Source of the DNA: Anticarsia gemmatalis | Lineage: Eukaryota > Arthropoda > Insecta > Lepidoptera > Erebidae | Assembly (NCBI RefSeq): GCF_050436995.1 | Contig: NC_134771.1 | Span: 5,931,501-5,995,500 of the forward strand | Direction: 5' to 3' | Length of the DNA: 64,000 bases | In this document: in pieces, positions 53,830 to 63,912 of the stretch | Position numbering within the stretch: position 1 is the first letter of the stretch | Layout of the letters: every line of letters begins with the position of its first letter | The notes under the pieces: generated by a model | Database searches by the model: none | What the model saw: only the letters and a program-made list of their open reading frames with translations | Told to the model about the DNA's origin: nothing | Program-made: the position numbers and the translations under genes

Positions 53830-56800
53830 GTAAGTAGGTAGCATTATATTTCAACTTAACTCTTAAAATCTAAAAGCTTTTTAAGAAGGAAGTTGTCTAT
53901 CCTTTCTTTCAATTATGTTGGAGTCGGCTTCCAATCTCACGGGGTAGAGCTGAACACCAGTATTTTACATGGCGCTACTGCCTATCAGAACTCCACAACC
54001 CAGTTACCTGGTTTATAACACGATACGCTTCTGTAAGAATGGTTGTCAGGCTTTCTAGCTTGACTACCACTAACTAACAATATAACGTGCTTTTCGAGCT
54101 CCACGAGCTCCTCCCGTATTGTATTAGGTATGTTTTGGAATATCTACAACGTTCCGCTACCGTAGCTTATTTCCTTTAACGTATGAGTAGGGCTAGTGGT
54201 CAATAAATAGTCATAATGACAAAGTTGGCTAATTGAAGTTATTAAAATATAACACATATTAAATAATAAAATAAAGAAATTAAGAAGTATCACTCAGTAC
54301 AAACACTCATTCTTTCGTATCATTTTATGACAACAAATTATTAGAGGCGCTCATAGCCAGTTGTGCTTCCCGCTAAGTAAACGATCAGTGGGTTAAGCAA
54401 CGTTTGGTGCGGTCATTCTATAGATGGGTGACCGCATACTTAGTTGTATTTGAACTGAGCGATTCCGTGCTTCGGAGGGCACGAGAAAAGTCGGTCCCGG
54501 TTGTTGTCAATTAAGATATCAGTCGTTAAGCCACGTCAAAGGCCTCTCAGGCTCGAACAACTTTGACACTAGGTTGACCACTAACCATACGTTGGATAGA
54601 TAGATGACTACAAATTATTACTTACGTGTACGCTGGAGCGGCGACATCGCAAGGCTCGCGAGCTCGGCGCCGGCGCGTCTCGATCCTGTGACGACACTGA
54701 CACTTCGTGCGAATACATTACCTACCCACTTACGAGTTATTATCACTAAGTTTGTTACTTATGAATCACCACTAATGACTTCGAGCGCTTGGAAAAGCAA
54801 TGCAAAAAATTAAAGTGTTTTTGATCGCCATCTCGACAATTACAAGGCTCTAATCAGTGTTGCATATATAATCTAAGAAACGTATATACGGTGTACGGCA
54901 CCGTGAATACAACAAACACTCACTACCTAATAATAATAGACTATTAATAACACTACGGCGTCCTTATCGCAGTAGATAAACACTTAAACCTTATTATTAG
55001 GTGGACTCAAGGCCTAACCCCTCCCTCATTACGGGAGGAGACCCTTGCCCAGCCGTGGGACATTAATGGGTTAAACCTTATTATTGAAATGTATTTTTTA
55101 CACAAAACAATAACTATTATTATTAAATTACACTAAAAACTAAAACATAACCTTAAAGTCCTTTTTGCGCAAAGTCAACAGTTTTTTATTTTATTTTAGC
55201 GCGCGGAATGCACCGGTAATTGTGTCAATGCCACAGGCGCCACTGGCGGGATAGATTAAAATAGGCTTGTGGGCTAAAAAAATCGATATTATTTCCGAAT
55301 ATAATCGATTCAAAATTAATTATCGTGGTAAATCGACTTTCGATATTTATATTTAGATATCAAATTCGTATAAGAATCGATTTATATTTCTTGAGGCTCT
55401 TCTTTTTGAGAGTAAAAAACTTCTTTTTTTTTAAGTAATTATGCTGTAGAGTATATGTAATCGAGATGTTATAAAATATCAATTTTAAATAGTTATAATC
55501 GCTATTACTATAGAGTATTGATTTTCAGACAATATTTTTCGATGCATATAAATAAAAGACGAATTAAGAACCCCCCTTTCTTGCAGTCAGTTAAAAACAA
55601 CAGAATCCTCTCATCAACAAGATCTCCTGGAGTCCCAAAAGCATATTTATAAATTCTCCTGTTCTCTCCACAGCCGGTCGTCAGTCCCCCGCGTCTATCT
55701 TCACGGTGGGCAACGGCGAGCAGTGCCTGGGTACTGACCGGTCTACCGGCGGAGTCTGTCTCTCTAGGAACCAGTGCAACACTCAGGGTGGAAAGGCTAT
55801 TGGCTTCTGTGGAGTCTTCGCCACTTGCTGTTCTTGTAAGTATAATAAGCTTATTGTAGTCCCACTGTTGGGCATGGGGCTCCACGGATCGACCGCAAAT
55901 CAAGTCGGTTCTTTACAAGAACAACGAGATATTTTTTGAACTACAATTTTACAATAGAGACATTTAAAAAAAAATTGTGTTGATAAATTCTATAATATTG
56001 ATAATAATATTTTATGTAGAATAACAATTAAATTGTTGCGGTAACCAACGTGCCTTCTGAAAATAAGCAAAAGTAACCTAGTTTTGGATATCGAGTAAAA
56101 TAGTTTTTTTTGAGATGTCACGTTGTTCATGTAAAGAGGCGAAGTGACGATTAACCATTGAAAAACTATTTATTTCGCACTAGCCAATCGCGGGAAAACT
56201 GCTTTACTTCAAAAAGTGCTAAAGCTCGCTCGAAAATAAAACTTTTCTTCAAGTCATGATTACTGTGTTTACCAAAAACCAAATAAAATCGAATTTTACT
56301 TGTATGTCCGAATCGTTTTTCCAATAAGCAATATAATTTTTCGTTTGTAGACGAATCTATGCATACGTAATTTATTTGTGGCAAATATATGTTGTGCATA
56401 AGAAAAGGCTTACCTACTACAGCTTAGTTACCTATATTTTCTTAATAATTACTGGAAAATATCGAATCTTGTTTTCTCTGAATAAAAGTATGTTTACGAC
56501 AGCTTTCAAAACTACCGTAAAGCAATAGATCATTGTATTTATAGTCAATATTTTATCTACAACTTAGCGAAATAGCGGAGTTGTCTTCATAAATACTTAC
56601 CCGTTACAAAGCTTATTGGTTGTACAATTTACAGGCATACGGTACTAGTCTAGGAATCCTATTGTTGTATTTATGTGCTAGCTTTGACATACATACATGA
56701 TATTTATGTATGTGTGTGGTTTTTTAACACAAACACCTTTCTTTTGAACATTTAGATTGTCGTTTTTGTCACGATAGCTTCCCCTTTGATATATATGATG

Positions 56801-59800
56801 AATGGAAATAAATGATGGAACATGAGGGGAAAGTACTTAAAAAATTGACACTTGGTTGTCCAAACGATATAGGCAGCATCTGGTATGGATTGCTGCCGAC
56901 ATATTGGTATCATTCAGCTCAAATTAGGACTCACCGTTTCGGAGATATAATTTTTTAAAGTCTTAAAAATTATTTTGTTGTACTAGAGCGGCCGGACTAA
57001 ATTAGCAATTTTTACATATAAAGCAACGTTTTGGAGTGCATATGGCACATAATTTGAAAAGTAAAAAACAATCTAGGAACAGAAGTTTTAGAAAAAGTAA
57101 AAAAAAAAAATTAAGGGCTATTTCCCTAGTCCTAAATTCTCTCTAAAAACTATACCTTCCTTCCCCCCCAGTGAACGCATGTGACGTCCGCACAAACACC
57201 AAGGTAGCAGTCTTCATCAACCCGCCCCTCAGCCGTGAGTCCTCAGGTCTGGAGTGCTCCTACAATGTGGAGATCAACAACAACAACATCTGTCAGATGA
57301 GGATCGACTTTGAGACGTTTAACCTTGCGCCGCCAACTACTGTGAGTAAATCTTTCATTGAAAGACAAAGAAAAATTTTGATGTCCAAAACATAATTATT
57401 GATATTTTTTTGGTAGGACGCTTAATCTAATTGAAAATATTGTAATTACTTAAGTCGCTAGGGAAAACGATATTATTAATTCTGCTGCTACATTTATCCA
57501 TTTTAACGGAAAAAATAATTAATTATCTATTATGCTGAATGCCTACCTTTTAAAGGTAAGTAGGTACCTACCTATTTTAGCGAAATTTGGACACAAATTA
57601 TTTGAGACAGTAAAAGGCACAATATTTCTATTTGAATCCGAATCAATCTATATTACCTACGGCAAACATATAACAGCAATTTTAGCGAACTATGCATAGG
57701 TTTCACACCAACCATTTTTGAAACGTAAAAAAAAAAACAGTTTGCCAATTTTAGTATTGTATTTAGATATAAATCATTGCTACGTAAAACATGTTCAAGC
57801 TATTTATAACCTTGTCTGTCACCAGGTGGAGGCAGTAGAGAACGTGACGCAGCGTCCAGGGTACACGTGCCGCAACGACATCTTCCAGGTCACGAACCTG
57901 CAGGCCAACTCCGACATCCTCCCCCCTCTGTGCGGTGACAACAATGGACAGCATTGTGAGTACCAGTGATGAAGTTGATGATGTAGATATAACATCACCA
58001 TCATCATCATAGGCTTTTTTCGTGGCACAGTGGTTAAGGTGGTCACCACGCAACCGGTGCGTGGTAGGTTCGATTCCTACACAGAACAAATGTTTCGATC
58101 CAATCCAATAGTTGCAACCCCACAGCAATTCTTAGTGCGGGAGCTGTCTGGTATAAGCGACATTTTCTCCCTGAAAATGTTGATACAATCTCGTAAATCA
58201 ATCTTTGAAAGGGTTTTTTTTTACTGTCGAAGAGTGTTTGAATCGAAATTGGACTCAATTAGGCGCAGCCCGATGTTGTACGTAGGCTTTAAAATGTTAG
58301 GTTGGTCGCCATAAAACACAAATAATCTTTGTATAGCGTCAAGTGATTGACAACATAAAGTTATCGTCGACCAGTGCAAGCTACACTGCAATTTTTTTCG
58401 TTAAACCTAAAGTAGAAAAAGAAAAATTCAAAACAAGTAAGTACTAGAAAAATAAGTTATCAAATACTTTAAGATAATATAAAAAATAACATTATTTAAT
58501 CAACTAGTATAACTTCTGTCTCTACTTTTTCCTATTCATAACAAACATTCACCATCAAAACACCCTCAACAAAAGACCCCTAATAACCCCTCTTCTCCCC
58601 CCAGTATACGTGCGAGTGAACGCGTCGACCAACAGCCGTCACATCCGCATCAATTTCAAGATAGCCGACAGGAGCTCCCAGCCGAACCTGCCGCAAGCCA
58701 CCTGGAAGATCAAGGTCACGCAGTTGGAGTGCTTCAATACCCTGGGGTGAGACTTCATCTTCTTCTTTAGCCAGTCGTTGTCCCACTGCTGGGCAAAGGG
58801 GTCTTCCCACCAGTTGTTGTCTCACTGCCCAGCGAGGGTCTCTTCCCGGATTGAGGAATGGTGCCTATTAATCTTACCTGTGTCTTTAAAAATCATTGAA
58901 TGAAGAGCGATGATGATGATGTTCCCATCAAAGTGATCAAGGGTTCAAACCCAAGGTTACATAACTACTTTTTTTTGTTAGAAATGTATTTGAATGTATC
59001 GCTTCCTAACCGGTGATGAAAAACATCGAAAAGAGATGAGACTTCTTCAAAACAGTTCTTGAAATAGTGCTATTTTCGTAACACTGGGACTCATGGGGGA
59101 ACATACTCGACCCCAGCGTTGACAATTTTATTATTTTATTAATAACTTAATGATTAATCTAATGTAATATGCTTGTCTCTTCAGTAAATACCGTGACGGA
59201 ATCTTCGAAGCCATCACATCTTCGCTCCCGTCGACCCCGCTCAGCTCCTCCGCTGACAGAGATGAGTACTTGATCGGTAAGTTGAATCAACAAAATATTT
59301 AACATATTCATAACTAGCTAAAAATATGCACAATTAAATGTTTTTTTTTTTCAATATTTCTGAGAGATTTTCTTAATATTTCTTTCCGTAAGAACCTTCT
59401 CCTAATAATAACAAATACAACACAAAAAGATTTAGTAAAATCGGTCCAGCCATTCACGCGTGATGCCGTGACCAAGGAAAACGGGTTTCATTTTTATACA
59501 TTTTACTCATAAAGATTTTTGCCTTTGGGTTAGGCTGCCCAACGCTTATTTCCTTTCTAGTGAAACAAGCTGCTAGTCTAATTTAATAGACAAATTCAGG
59601 AGCCTGAACTTGTTGCTTCCTTTAAGCTTATTTTGGCGAACCTGTTTCTATAAGATAATAATATATTGTCTGAAGAGTTTTGAAAAACTTTGGGATCTCC
59701 AGGTCCTCATTTTTTCATGTTATTCAAAGTAAATAATAAAAAAAAATCACACCTTTATATGAGATTATAGAGAGATTATTCTGATTAAGTTAAGGTTTCA

Positions 59801-61634
59801 GATTTTTTTAATGGTTAAATAGTCATGAATACAAATATTATTCTATCAGCTTTCTGCATTATTGTTTCTTCCCCTCAGCTCCCCCCGGCTGCCTGCAATA
59901 CTACCCAGACAGGGCGGGGGCGTTCGAGTCATTCAACTATAACCGCGGCGCTGGGCCCTACATAGCTAACCTCGCTTACGCCACCTGCTTTAGAAGAACA
60001 CCCGATGTTTGTGGTATCAAGTAAGTATTACCATTTTTCATTAACATTCGACTAGGGACCTAGGGACTGAGTTGACTAAAATCTTATTAAATATGAAAGA
60101 AAATATTTAAGTAGACAAAAGACAGCACTTTCACAGCAAAACACTTAAACAGTTGCCGTGAAATAATATGGAGATACTTATATTTTATGAATAGACTGCG
60201 ATTTTTTTTTTCAAAATAATTTCACTATCAAAGCTACGCAGATCCCCTAGGATTAAATAAATCTTCATATCTTTGGTTATCTATGTCTTTTAATTATAAT
60301 GTGTAAACAATACTGTACAAAATACACTAACGTTACACAATACAAACATACACGTACGTAAAATCACATCAACGGACACAAAGCACAACCAGAGCCGAAA
60401 CAATTATTTGTGGATCGCACAAATAATTGCTCCGTGTGGAAATCGAACACGACTTCCCGACGCAGTGGCAGCGACTGGCGACCTTAACCACTGCACTACG
60501 TAGCACTTACCACCTTCTCTAAAATTTCGCTCCATTCACATCCAAACCTTACCATACAATTTTCTTCAACAAAAAATCTTTTCCGCAGACTAACAGCAGC
60601 ATCATTCGAGATGGCCATGCGTAACGATGAGAACTTATTCCTGGACACGGACTGTCAGTGCAACCCGGTGACGCAGGGGGCGCCGCAGTCTGAAGACTAC
60701 CTGTTCATACCCGAGGCCGAGACCGCTGACGGACTCAGAGGCTCCAAGTACTGCGGGACTAGTGCTGCTAACCAGATTATTGCTTGTAAGTTGAAAAGTA
60801 CTGGTAACTGTATTATCATATCAAGGAGTTTGGCAGTTAAAATGTACTGCAAAAAATAGTTCTTTCGACACTCACTAAAACGAACGCTCACGTAGTTCCA
60901 AGATTTTTGATGGGGCTTAACGACTGTTATGTTAATTGACAACAAATGCGACCGACTTTATACTTTCCTTTCGAAGTTAATACGATCAAAAAGTATTTTT
61001 AGGAAGTTGAGGTCGACCTCCGTGTCTCGGAGAGCACGTAAAGCCGTCGGTCCTACGTCTCACCTCTCCTCACTGGTCGTGTCGGTTATCCGTCCCACCA
61101 GACTATAAGAGCGAAGGAATCGAGAGTGTACCTGTGTATTGTACACATTTGTACACTAAAAACAGGGTCTTACACCGTTGGCCGATTCATTCATTCATTC
61201 ATAGAAAAGACCCGCCGCCATAGTATTTGAAAATCCATATCAAATCATTTACTAGCGTTCTTTTTCTATGAGTTTAAACGCTATTGAATAGATAAACTAC
61301 CGCTAAATGTACTCAGAAACCGGGAGTGAGTCATTTATTTTACCGCCAGTTCGAAAGGTAGGGCCAATCGAAAGAGCTAGCAAGAAACTCCTGGCCACTC
61401 TTTTTAATCACTAAACAATATTTTCTATTAGATATAAATCATTGCAGATGTAAGGAGCTACTACAAACACTACCGACTATTATTAGTTTTATTTTTCTCT
61501 CCTCAGCGACCCCGCCCGGCCCCCTATACGTTCACTTCCACAGCGACAACCTAGTGTCCGACGATGTGCCTGAATCCGGCTACAGGTTTAACTACAACGT
61601 ACTCAACAACTGCTACCTAAAGAGTAACTTCTGA
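53754..61634 (+). CDS. Secreted CUB-domain protein, nine coding exons, 412 aa
   Basis: Coding exons are 53754-53829, 55674-55835, 57172-57341, 57826-57955, 58605-58746, 59185-59276, 59879-60020, 60589-60785 and 61507-61634. Every intron is GT-AG, and the total is 1239 bases ending at TGA. Residues 1 to about 22 form a signal peptide (a KLLRILLLCIAV core). Residues 43-78 hold six cysteines (43, 54, 60, 71, 77, 78) with an adjacent final CC pair, as in a short clip-like module. Residues 83-222 read as a CUB domain, with cysteines at 108, 120, 151, 172 and 222. Residues 262-406 form a second CUB-like half starting at GCLQYY, with the FESFNYN...IANLAYATCFRR block that I recall from insect CUB proteins. 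Potential N-glycosylation sites are N142 (NVT) and N185 (NAS). There is no protease triad and no membrane segment after the signal. An extracellular binding or scaffold role is inference; the partner is unknown. Confidence 0.88.
53898..54060 (-). repeat. Tail repeat T1 in intron 1
   Basis: GTTGGAGTCGGCTTCCAATC, CCAGTATTTTACATGGCGC and CCAGTTACCTGGTTTATAAC. Confidence 0.65.
54344..54609 (+). repeat. SINE-5S1 with target-site duplication, in intron 1
   Basis: GAGGCGCTCATAGCCAGTTG to CCATACGTTGGATAGATAGA. ACAAATTATTA lies at both 54333-54343 and 54610-54620, an 11-base duplication that fixes both ends. It has a GATA-type simple tail. This is the best proof that the family moves by retrotransposition. 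Confidence 0.85.
54625..54730. other. GC-rich island in intron 1
   Basis: GCTGGAGCGGCGACATCGCA, GCTCGCGAGCTCGGCGCCGG and CGTCTCGATCCTGTGACGAC are far richer in G+C than the flanks. A 69-codon open frame covers it. It could be an alternative exon or an unknown repeat; neither is proven. Confidence 0.35.
54995..55075 (+). repeat. SINE-A 3' end in intron 1
   Basis: GTGGACTCAAGGCCTAACCC, CATTACGGGAGGAGACCCTT and GTGGGACATTAATGGGTTAA. Confidence 0.7.
55080..55665. other. Rest of intron 1
   Basis: 55280-55390 is rich in ATCGAT words. 55557-55600 (GACGAATTAAGAACCCCCCT, CAGTCAGTTAAAAA) is a LINE tail scrap. The remainder is A/T-rich up to the acceptor at 55673. Confidence 0.4.
55674..55835 (+). CDS. 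Exon 2 (clip-like six-cysteine module) of the CUB gene
   Basis: This exon encodes residues 26-79. The cysteine pattern is C-x10-C-x5-C-x10-C-x5-CC, with glycines between (GEQCLGT, GGVC, GFCG). Acceptor CTCTCCACAG and donor GTAAGT are strong, and both boundaries are phase 1. The whole module sits in one symmetric 162-base exon, so it could be skipped without a frameshift. A fragment of the SINE-A repeat begins about 15 bases after the donor. Confidence 0.87.
55850..55882 (-). repeat. SINE-A scrap next to the exon 2 donor
   Basis: TTGTAGTCCCACTGTTGGGC and ATGGGGCTCC lie about 15 bases into intron 2. Confidence 0.45.
55885..57170. other. Intron 2, A/T-rich
   Basis: No repeat family or nested gene was recognised. 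Open frames here are domain-free. Confidence 0.45.
57172..57341 (+). CDS. Exon 3 (start of the first CUB domain)
   Basis: This exon encodes residues 80-136. It contains the CUB-type block C108-S-Y-N...C120-Q-M-R-I-D-F-E, which matches the typical C-x-Y-x...C-x-hydrophobic-x-F pattern. The acceptor follows a run of Cs (CCCCCCCAG), and the donor is GTGAGT at phase 0. Codon use is G+C-rich compared with the flanking introns. Confidence 0.87.
57342..57825. other. Intron 3, A/T-rich
   Basis: Nothing was recognised beyond a GTAGGTACCTACCTA palindromic word near 57570. Confidence 0.45.
57826..57955 (+). CDS. Exon 4 (middle of the first CUB domain)
   Basis: This exon encodes residues 137-179. It includes N142-V-T (a glycosylation sequon), C151, the segment DIFQVTN and the PPLCGDNNGQH loop with C172. 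C151 and C172 bracket the LCG turn seen between CUB cysteines 3 and 4. Acceptor TGTCACCAG and donor GTGAGT are clear; the exon ends in phase 1. Confidence 0.87.
58013..58152 (+). repeat. SINE-C copy in intron 4
   Basis: CGTGGCACAGTGGTTAAGGT (A box) and GGTAGGTTCGATTCCTAC (B box), then CAGCAATTCTTAGTGCGGGA. The middle is deleted. Confidence 0.7.
58160..58595. other. Rest of intron 4
   Basis: No gene or repeat was recognised. Confidence 0.45.
58605..58746 (+). CDS. Exon 5 (end of the first CUB domain)
   Basis: This exon encodes residues 180-226. It carries the beta-strand pattern LYVRVNAS...HIRINFKIAD and ends WKIKVTQLEC222, typical of the close of a CUB fold. The acceptor is CTCCCCCCAG and the donor GTGAGA, phase 2. 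SINE-A fragments start about 20 bases into the following intron. Confidence 0.86.
58767..58863 (-). repeat. SINE-A 3' end, partly duplicated, in intron 5
   Basis: GTTGTCCCACTGCTGGGCAA and then GTTGTCTCACTGCCCAGCGA repeat the same piece in tandem, followed by TCTTCCCGGATTGAGG. Confidence 0.6.
58870..59175. other. Rest of intron 5
   Basis: 58925-59045 includes a very diverged SINE-A body (ACCGGTGATGAAAAACATCG). Otherwise nothing was recognised. Confidence 0.4.
59185..59276 (+). CDS. Exon 6 (linker between CUB halves)
   Basis: This exon encodes residues 227-257. It is a serine- and proline-rich stretch (SSLPSTPLSSSADRDE) without cysteines, so it looks like a flexible linker. At 92 bases it is the second-shortest coding exon after exon 1. 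The boundaries are TCTTCAG and GTAAGT, ending in phase 1. Confidence 0.83.
59277..59878. other. Intron 6, A/T-rich
   Basis: 59430-59560 resembles a worn Helitron H2-type sequence (AAATCGGTCCAGCCATTCAC, GTGATGCCGTGACC). No gene was seen. Confidence 0.4.
59879..60020 (+). CDS. Exon 7 (start of the second CUB-like half)
   Basis: This exon encodes residues 258-304. It begins APPGCLQYY, followed by the conserved-looking SFNYN...ANLAYATCFRR block and C302. From memory of insect CUB proteins, this block is a recurring family signature. The acceptor is TTCCCCTCAG and the donor GTAAGT, phase 2. Confidence 0.86.
60345..60505 (-). repeat. SINE-C in intron 7, reverse
   Basis: CAACGGACACAAAGCACAAC, CAATTATTTGTGGATCGCAC, B-box complement GGAAATCGAACACGAC and A-box side TTAACCACTGCACTACG. 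Confidence 0.7.
60589..60785 (+). CDS. Exon 8 of the CUB gene
   Basis: This exon encodes residues 305-370. It has a DCQC pair (C327, C329), an acidic stretch (DYLFIPEAETADG) and C360 in KYCGTS. It is the longest coding exon. The acceptor is TTTTCCGCAG and the donor GTAAGT, phase 1. Confidence 0.86.
60885..61200. repeat. Mixed SINE-5S1 scrap and R6 in intron 8
   Basis: 60910-60965 is reverse SINE-5S1 (GGGGCTTAACGACTGTTATG, TTAATTGACAACAAATGCGA). 61015-61195 reads CTCCGTGTCTCGGAGAGCAC, then R6 (GTCGTGTCGGTTATCCGTCC, GAGAGTGTACCTGTGTATTG). Confidence 0.5.
61252..61326. mobile_element. Foldback MITE P, right arm, in intron 8
   Basis: GAATAGATAAACTACCGCTA and AATGTACTCAGAAACCGGGA close at 61326, followed by TGA. 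The left arm is mostly lost. Confidence 0.6.
61340..61415 (-). repeat. CR1-like tail scrap in intron 8, reverse
   Basis: ACCGCCAGTTCGAAAGGTAG, AAGAAACTCCTGGCCACTCT and TTTTAA are the reverse of the sequence at 4938-5000. Confidence 0.5.
61507..61634 (+). CDS. Exon 9 (C-terminus and stop) of the CUB gene
   Basis: This exon encodes residues 371-412, with the strand pattern PLYVHFHSD...GYRFNYN that closes a CUB fold. The final cysteine is C406, and the protein ends KSNF before TGA at 61632-61634. The acceptor is CTCTCCTCAG. No GPI-type or membrane tail follows. Confidence 0.86.
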
Positions 61635-62053
61635 AGGGGTTAGAGGGATTTCAACGATGTTGCAGTACAGGGGCACATAGAGCCAGATGGGGGCACATGA
61701 AGGATGATTGTGCCTACTCTTTTTTATGATTTTAAGAGTGATTTTGAACTTATTTTATAAGTTTTAGTGAAATGATTGTAGTATAGGGGCACATAAAAGT
61801 CTAAATGTTAGTTTTTTGTGATTCTTAAACTATATCTTTTTTACAAAATCGGCGTATTGGGGCTCAATTTTGCAAAATGCCCCTATAAGTGTCTGTATGC
61901 ATCGTTGATTTCCCGTTTTTGAGATAGTAATATTATATTGACAAAAATTGTAAAAAAAATCGCCATGTTTTTTTGTAAATTGTACTAAATAAGATTATTT
62001 AGTTTACAAATGATTTGATTATTGCCATTTTAGTATTTATTAAAGATACTTGA

Positions 62054-62059
62054 AATAAA
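62054..62059 (+). terminator. Candidate poly(A) signal AATAAA
   Basis: This is the first canonical hexamer on the + strand after the CUB stop codon, about 420 bases downstream. The sequence following is not strongly GT-rich. Confidence 0.4.
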
Positions 62060-62405
62060 TTTAAGACGAACAAACAACTTCTAGATGTAGCGACATCTGG
62101 TGAGTTCTTTGAACACGTTGATTGCTTTACGAAAAAATATAATTTTGACTTTAACCTAATTGTAATGTCAAAATTCAACAAAATATATTGACCTGAATAT
62201 TGACACGAGCAAAGTGTCAAAAGGTCAATATTATTTTGACCTAACTACTGTCTCAATACTAATGTCAAAATTCAGTTATTTTCTAATATAAAAAGCAGTC
62301 AATGTGTTTTTCGTTTAAATTATAACGAATCGATGGTGCTTGTAACTTAAAGAAAATGCATTTATTAAGTTAATTGAGGGCATTTAATATTATAGATGTT
62401 TTTAT

Positions 62406-62411
62406 AATAAA
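62406..62411 (+). terminator. Candidate distal poly(A) signal AATAAA
   Basis: This is a second hexamer, followed within 40 bases by a T/GT-rich stretch (TTGTGTTTCATTTGTTTT). That makes it a better candidate for the main cleavage site than the one at 62054. Confidence 0.45.
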
Positions 62412-62581
62412 TTTTAATTTATATATACCTACTTGTGTTTCATTTGTTTTACCCTTTTGGGCCTTTTGACGGACAATACTTTAACTTTAAAGACGTTCTT
62501 TGATAATGTGTAAATAAGTATATATTTCTGGCTTTATAAAAATACATATTTGTAAATTTACAAATTTTATATAAATAAATT

Positions 62582-62712
62582 TAACCCATTACTGTCCCAC
62601 TGCTGGGCAAGGGTCTCCTCCCGTAATGAGGGAGGGTTTAGGCCTTGAGTCCACCACGCTGGCCAAGTGCGGGTTAGGGACTTTGCATGTCCTCAATAAA
62701 TGTGTTAAACAA
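62582..62712 (-). repeat. SINE-A 3' half, reverse
   Basis: ACCCATTACTGTCCCACTGC, CCGTAATGAGGGAGGGTTTA, CACCACGCTGGCCAAGTGCG and ACTTTGCATGTCC. The 5' half is replaced by A/T sequence. Confidence 0.75.
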
Positions 62713-62714
62713 AT

Positions 62715-63680
62715 AATAATATTATATTTAAATATTATACAATAATAATATTTAAAGAGTCTTACAATACACAAATACGCTACACCTAATATGATATGAT
62801 TAGATGTGCAGGTTTTATAATAAAAATACAAAAATTCGTTGTTTAAGTTATTATATTTTACATAATATATAAAAAATCAGTACACAAATAATTAAATTAA
62901 TTAATATATAACACTAACAAGGTTTCTTGGACTCCCGTTACTTGAATACCCGGTTTACCCGGCTATAAAACCGGGTAATCCGGACATTGTCCGTAAAAAT
63001 GCAATATCAAAATATTTATTTTACTTATTTCTACAAAAACATGACTATTATTTATATTAAATATTTAAAAAATGCTTTTTCGAATTTATCCTTAATTTTT
63101 AAATGATACTTTTTTTACATACATACATAATATCTCGCCTTTTCTTTAAATGTAGGCAGACACAACCAAAACATCAGATTTTTAAATTATATTTTTAAAG
63201 ATGTGTATATTTTGTATGTATGTATGCTAAAACTAAATTATAAATAGTTATTTCTTAATATAATTTCGATGACTAATATTATATTTTACAATAAATATAG
63301 GAGAACACATATTACTTGATCGTTTAATTTTTATTTCAAGATTACTCGGTTTTAATGACTGAAAATACCAATAATAAAGGTTTTGAAAGCATTTTATAGA
63401 TTTTTTTTCATTTTTTTCTTTTGAATAAGGTAACATAATTTTGCCTCTATTTATTAAAATTATTCCTGGTTACATTTTTCACATTAATGTCTGAAAATAT
63501 TAAAATTGGTACGCAGTCACAAAAATCGAGTAACATTATCTTTAAATACGTTTTTCAAAATGTTTAATTTCAGTAAAAAAATGAAATATAGCAAATAATA
63601 TATTATTTACAATCACCGTATCGATGGCCTGTGAAAATTGATTTAACAGTACAAAAAATTGGTTTAAAATATTGTTACAA
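62715..63680. other. A/T-rich intergenic sequence
   Basis: 62948-62976 has a stem ACCCGGTTT/AAACCGGGT. 63117-63165 is a T2 scrap (ACATACATAATATCTCGCC). No gene was seen. Confidence 0.4.
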
Positions 63681-63684
63681 AAGC

Positions 63685-63912
63685 TCTTTACAAACATACA
63701 AACAAATCACAAAGAACGAAATCCGAAACAACTTTTTGTAGACCACAGAATATTTGTCCTAGTTAGGAATTGAACCCAAATAGCACTGTGTTCCCTAAAT
63801 TCGCATGAATTTTGTAGACTTTTACAAACATACAAACAACGGACATAAAGTACCTACAATCAGACTTGAAAAACTGTTTGTCGATCGCATAAATATTTGT
63901 TTGCTGCAAAAC
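63685..63912 (-). repeat. Two SINE-C fragments, reverse
   Basis: 63685-63790: CAAACATACAAACAAATCAC, GAAATCCGAAACAACTTTTT, GGAATTGAACCC. 63818-63912: CTTTTACAAACATACAAACA, GGACATAAAGTACC, GTCGATCGCATAAATATTTG. Confidence 0.55.

Larger units (their letters stand above)
61635..62440 (+). other. 3' UTR of the CUB gene
   Basis: This A+T-rich sequence follows the stop. It has three copies of GGGGCACAT (61670, 61689, 61786) and an inverted partner near 61878 (TGCCCCTATA). It also contains clusters of TGTCAAAA/TTGACC at 62150-62280 and a motif CACCAGATGTCGCTAC (reverse strand, 62087-62102). The 3' limit is inferred from the poly(A) signals. Confidence 0.55.

Noticed and set aside
55508..55903. 131-codon reverse-strand open frame
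   Set aside because: It is a shadow of exon 2 and flanking intron; the forward exon is supported by splice sites and phase.
57763..58128. 121-codon reverse-strand open frame
   Set aside because: It is a shadow of exon 4 joined to SINE-C sequence.
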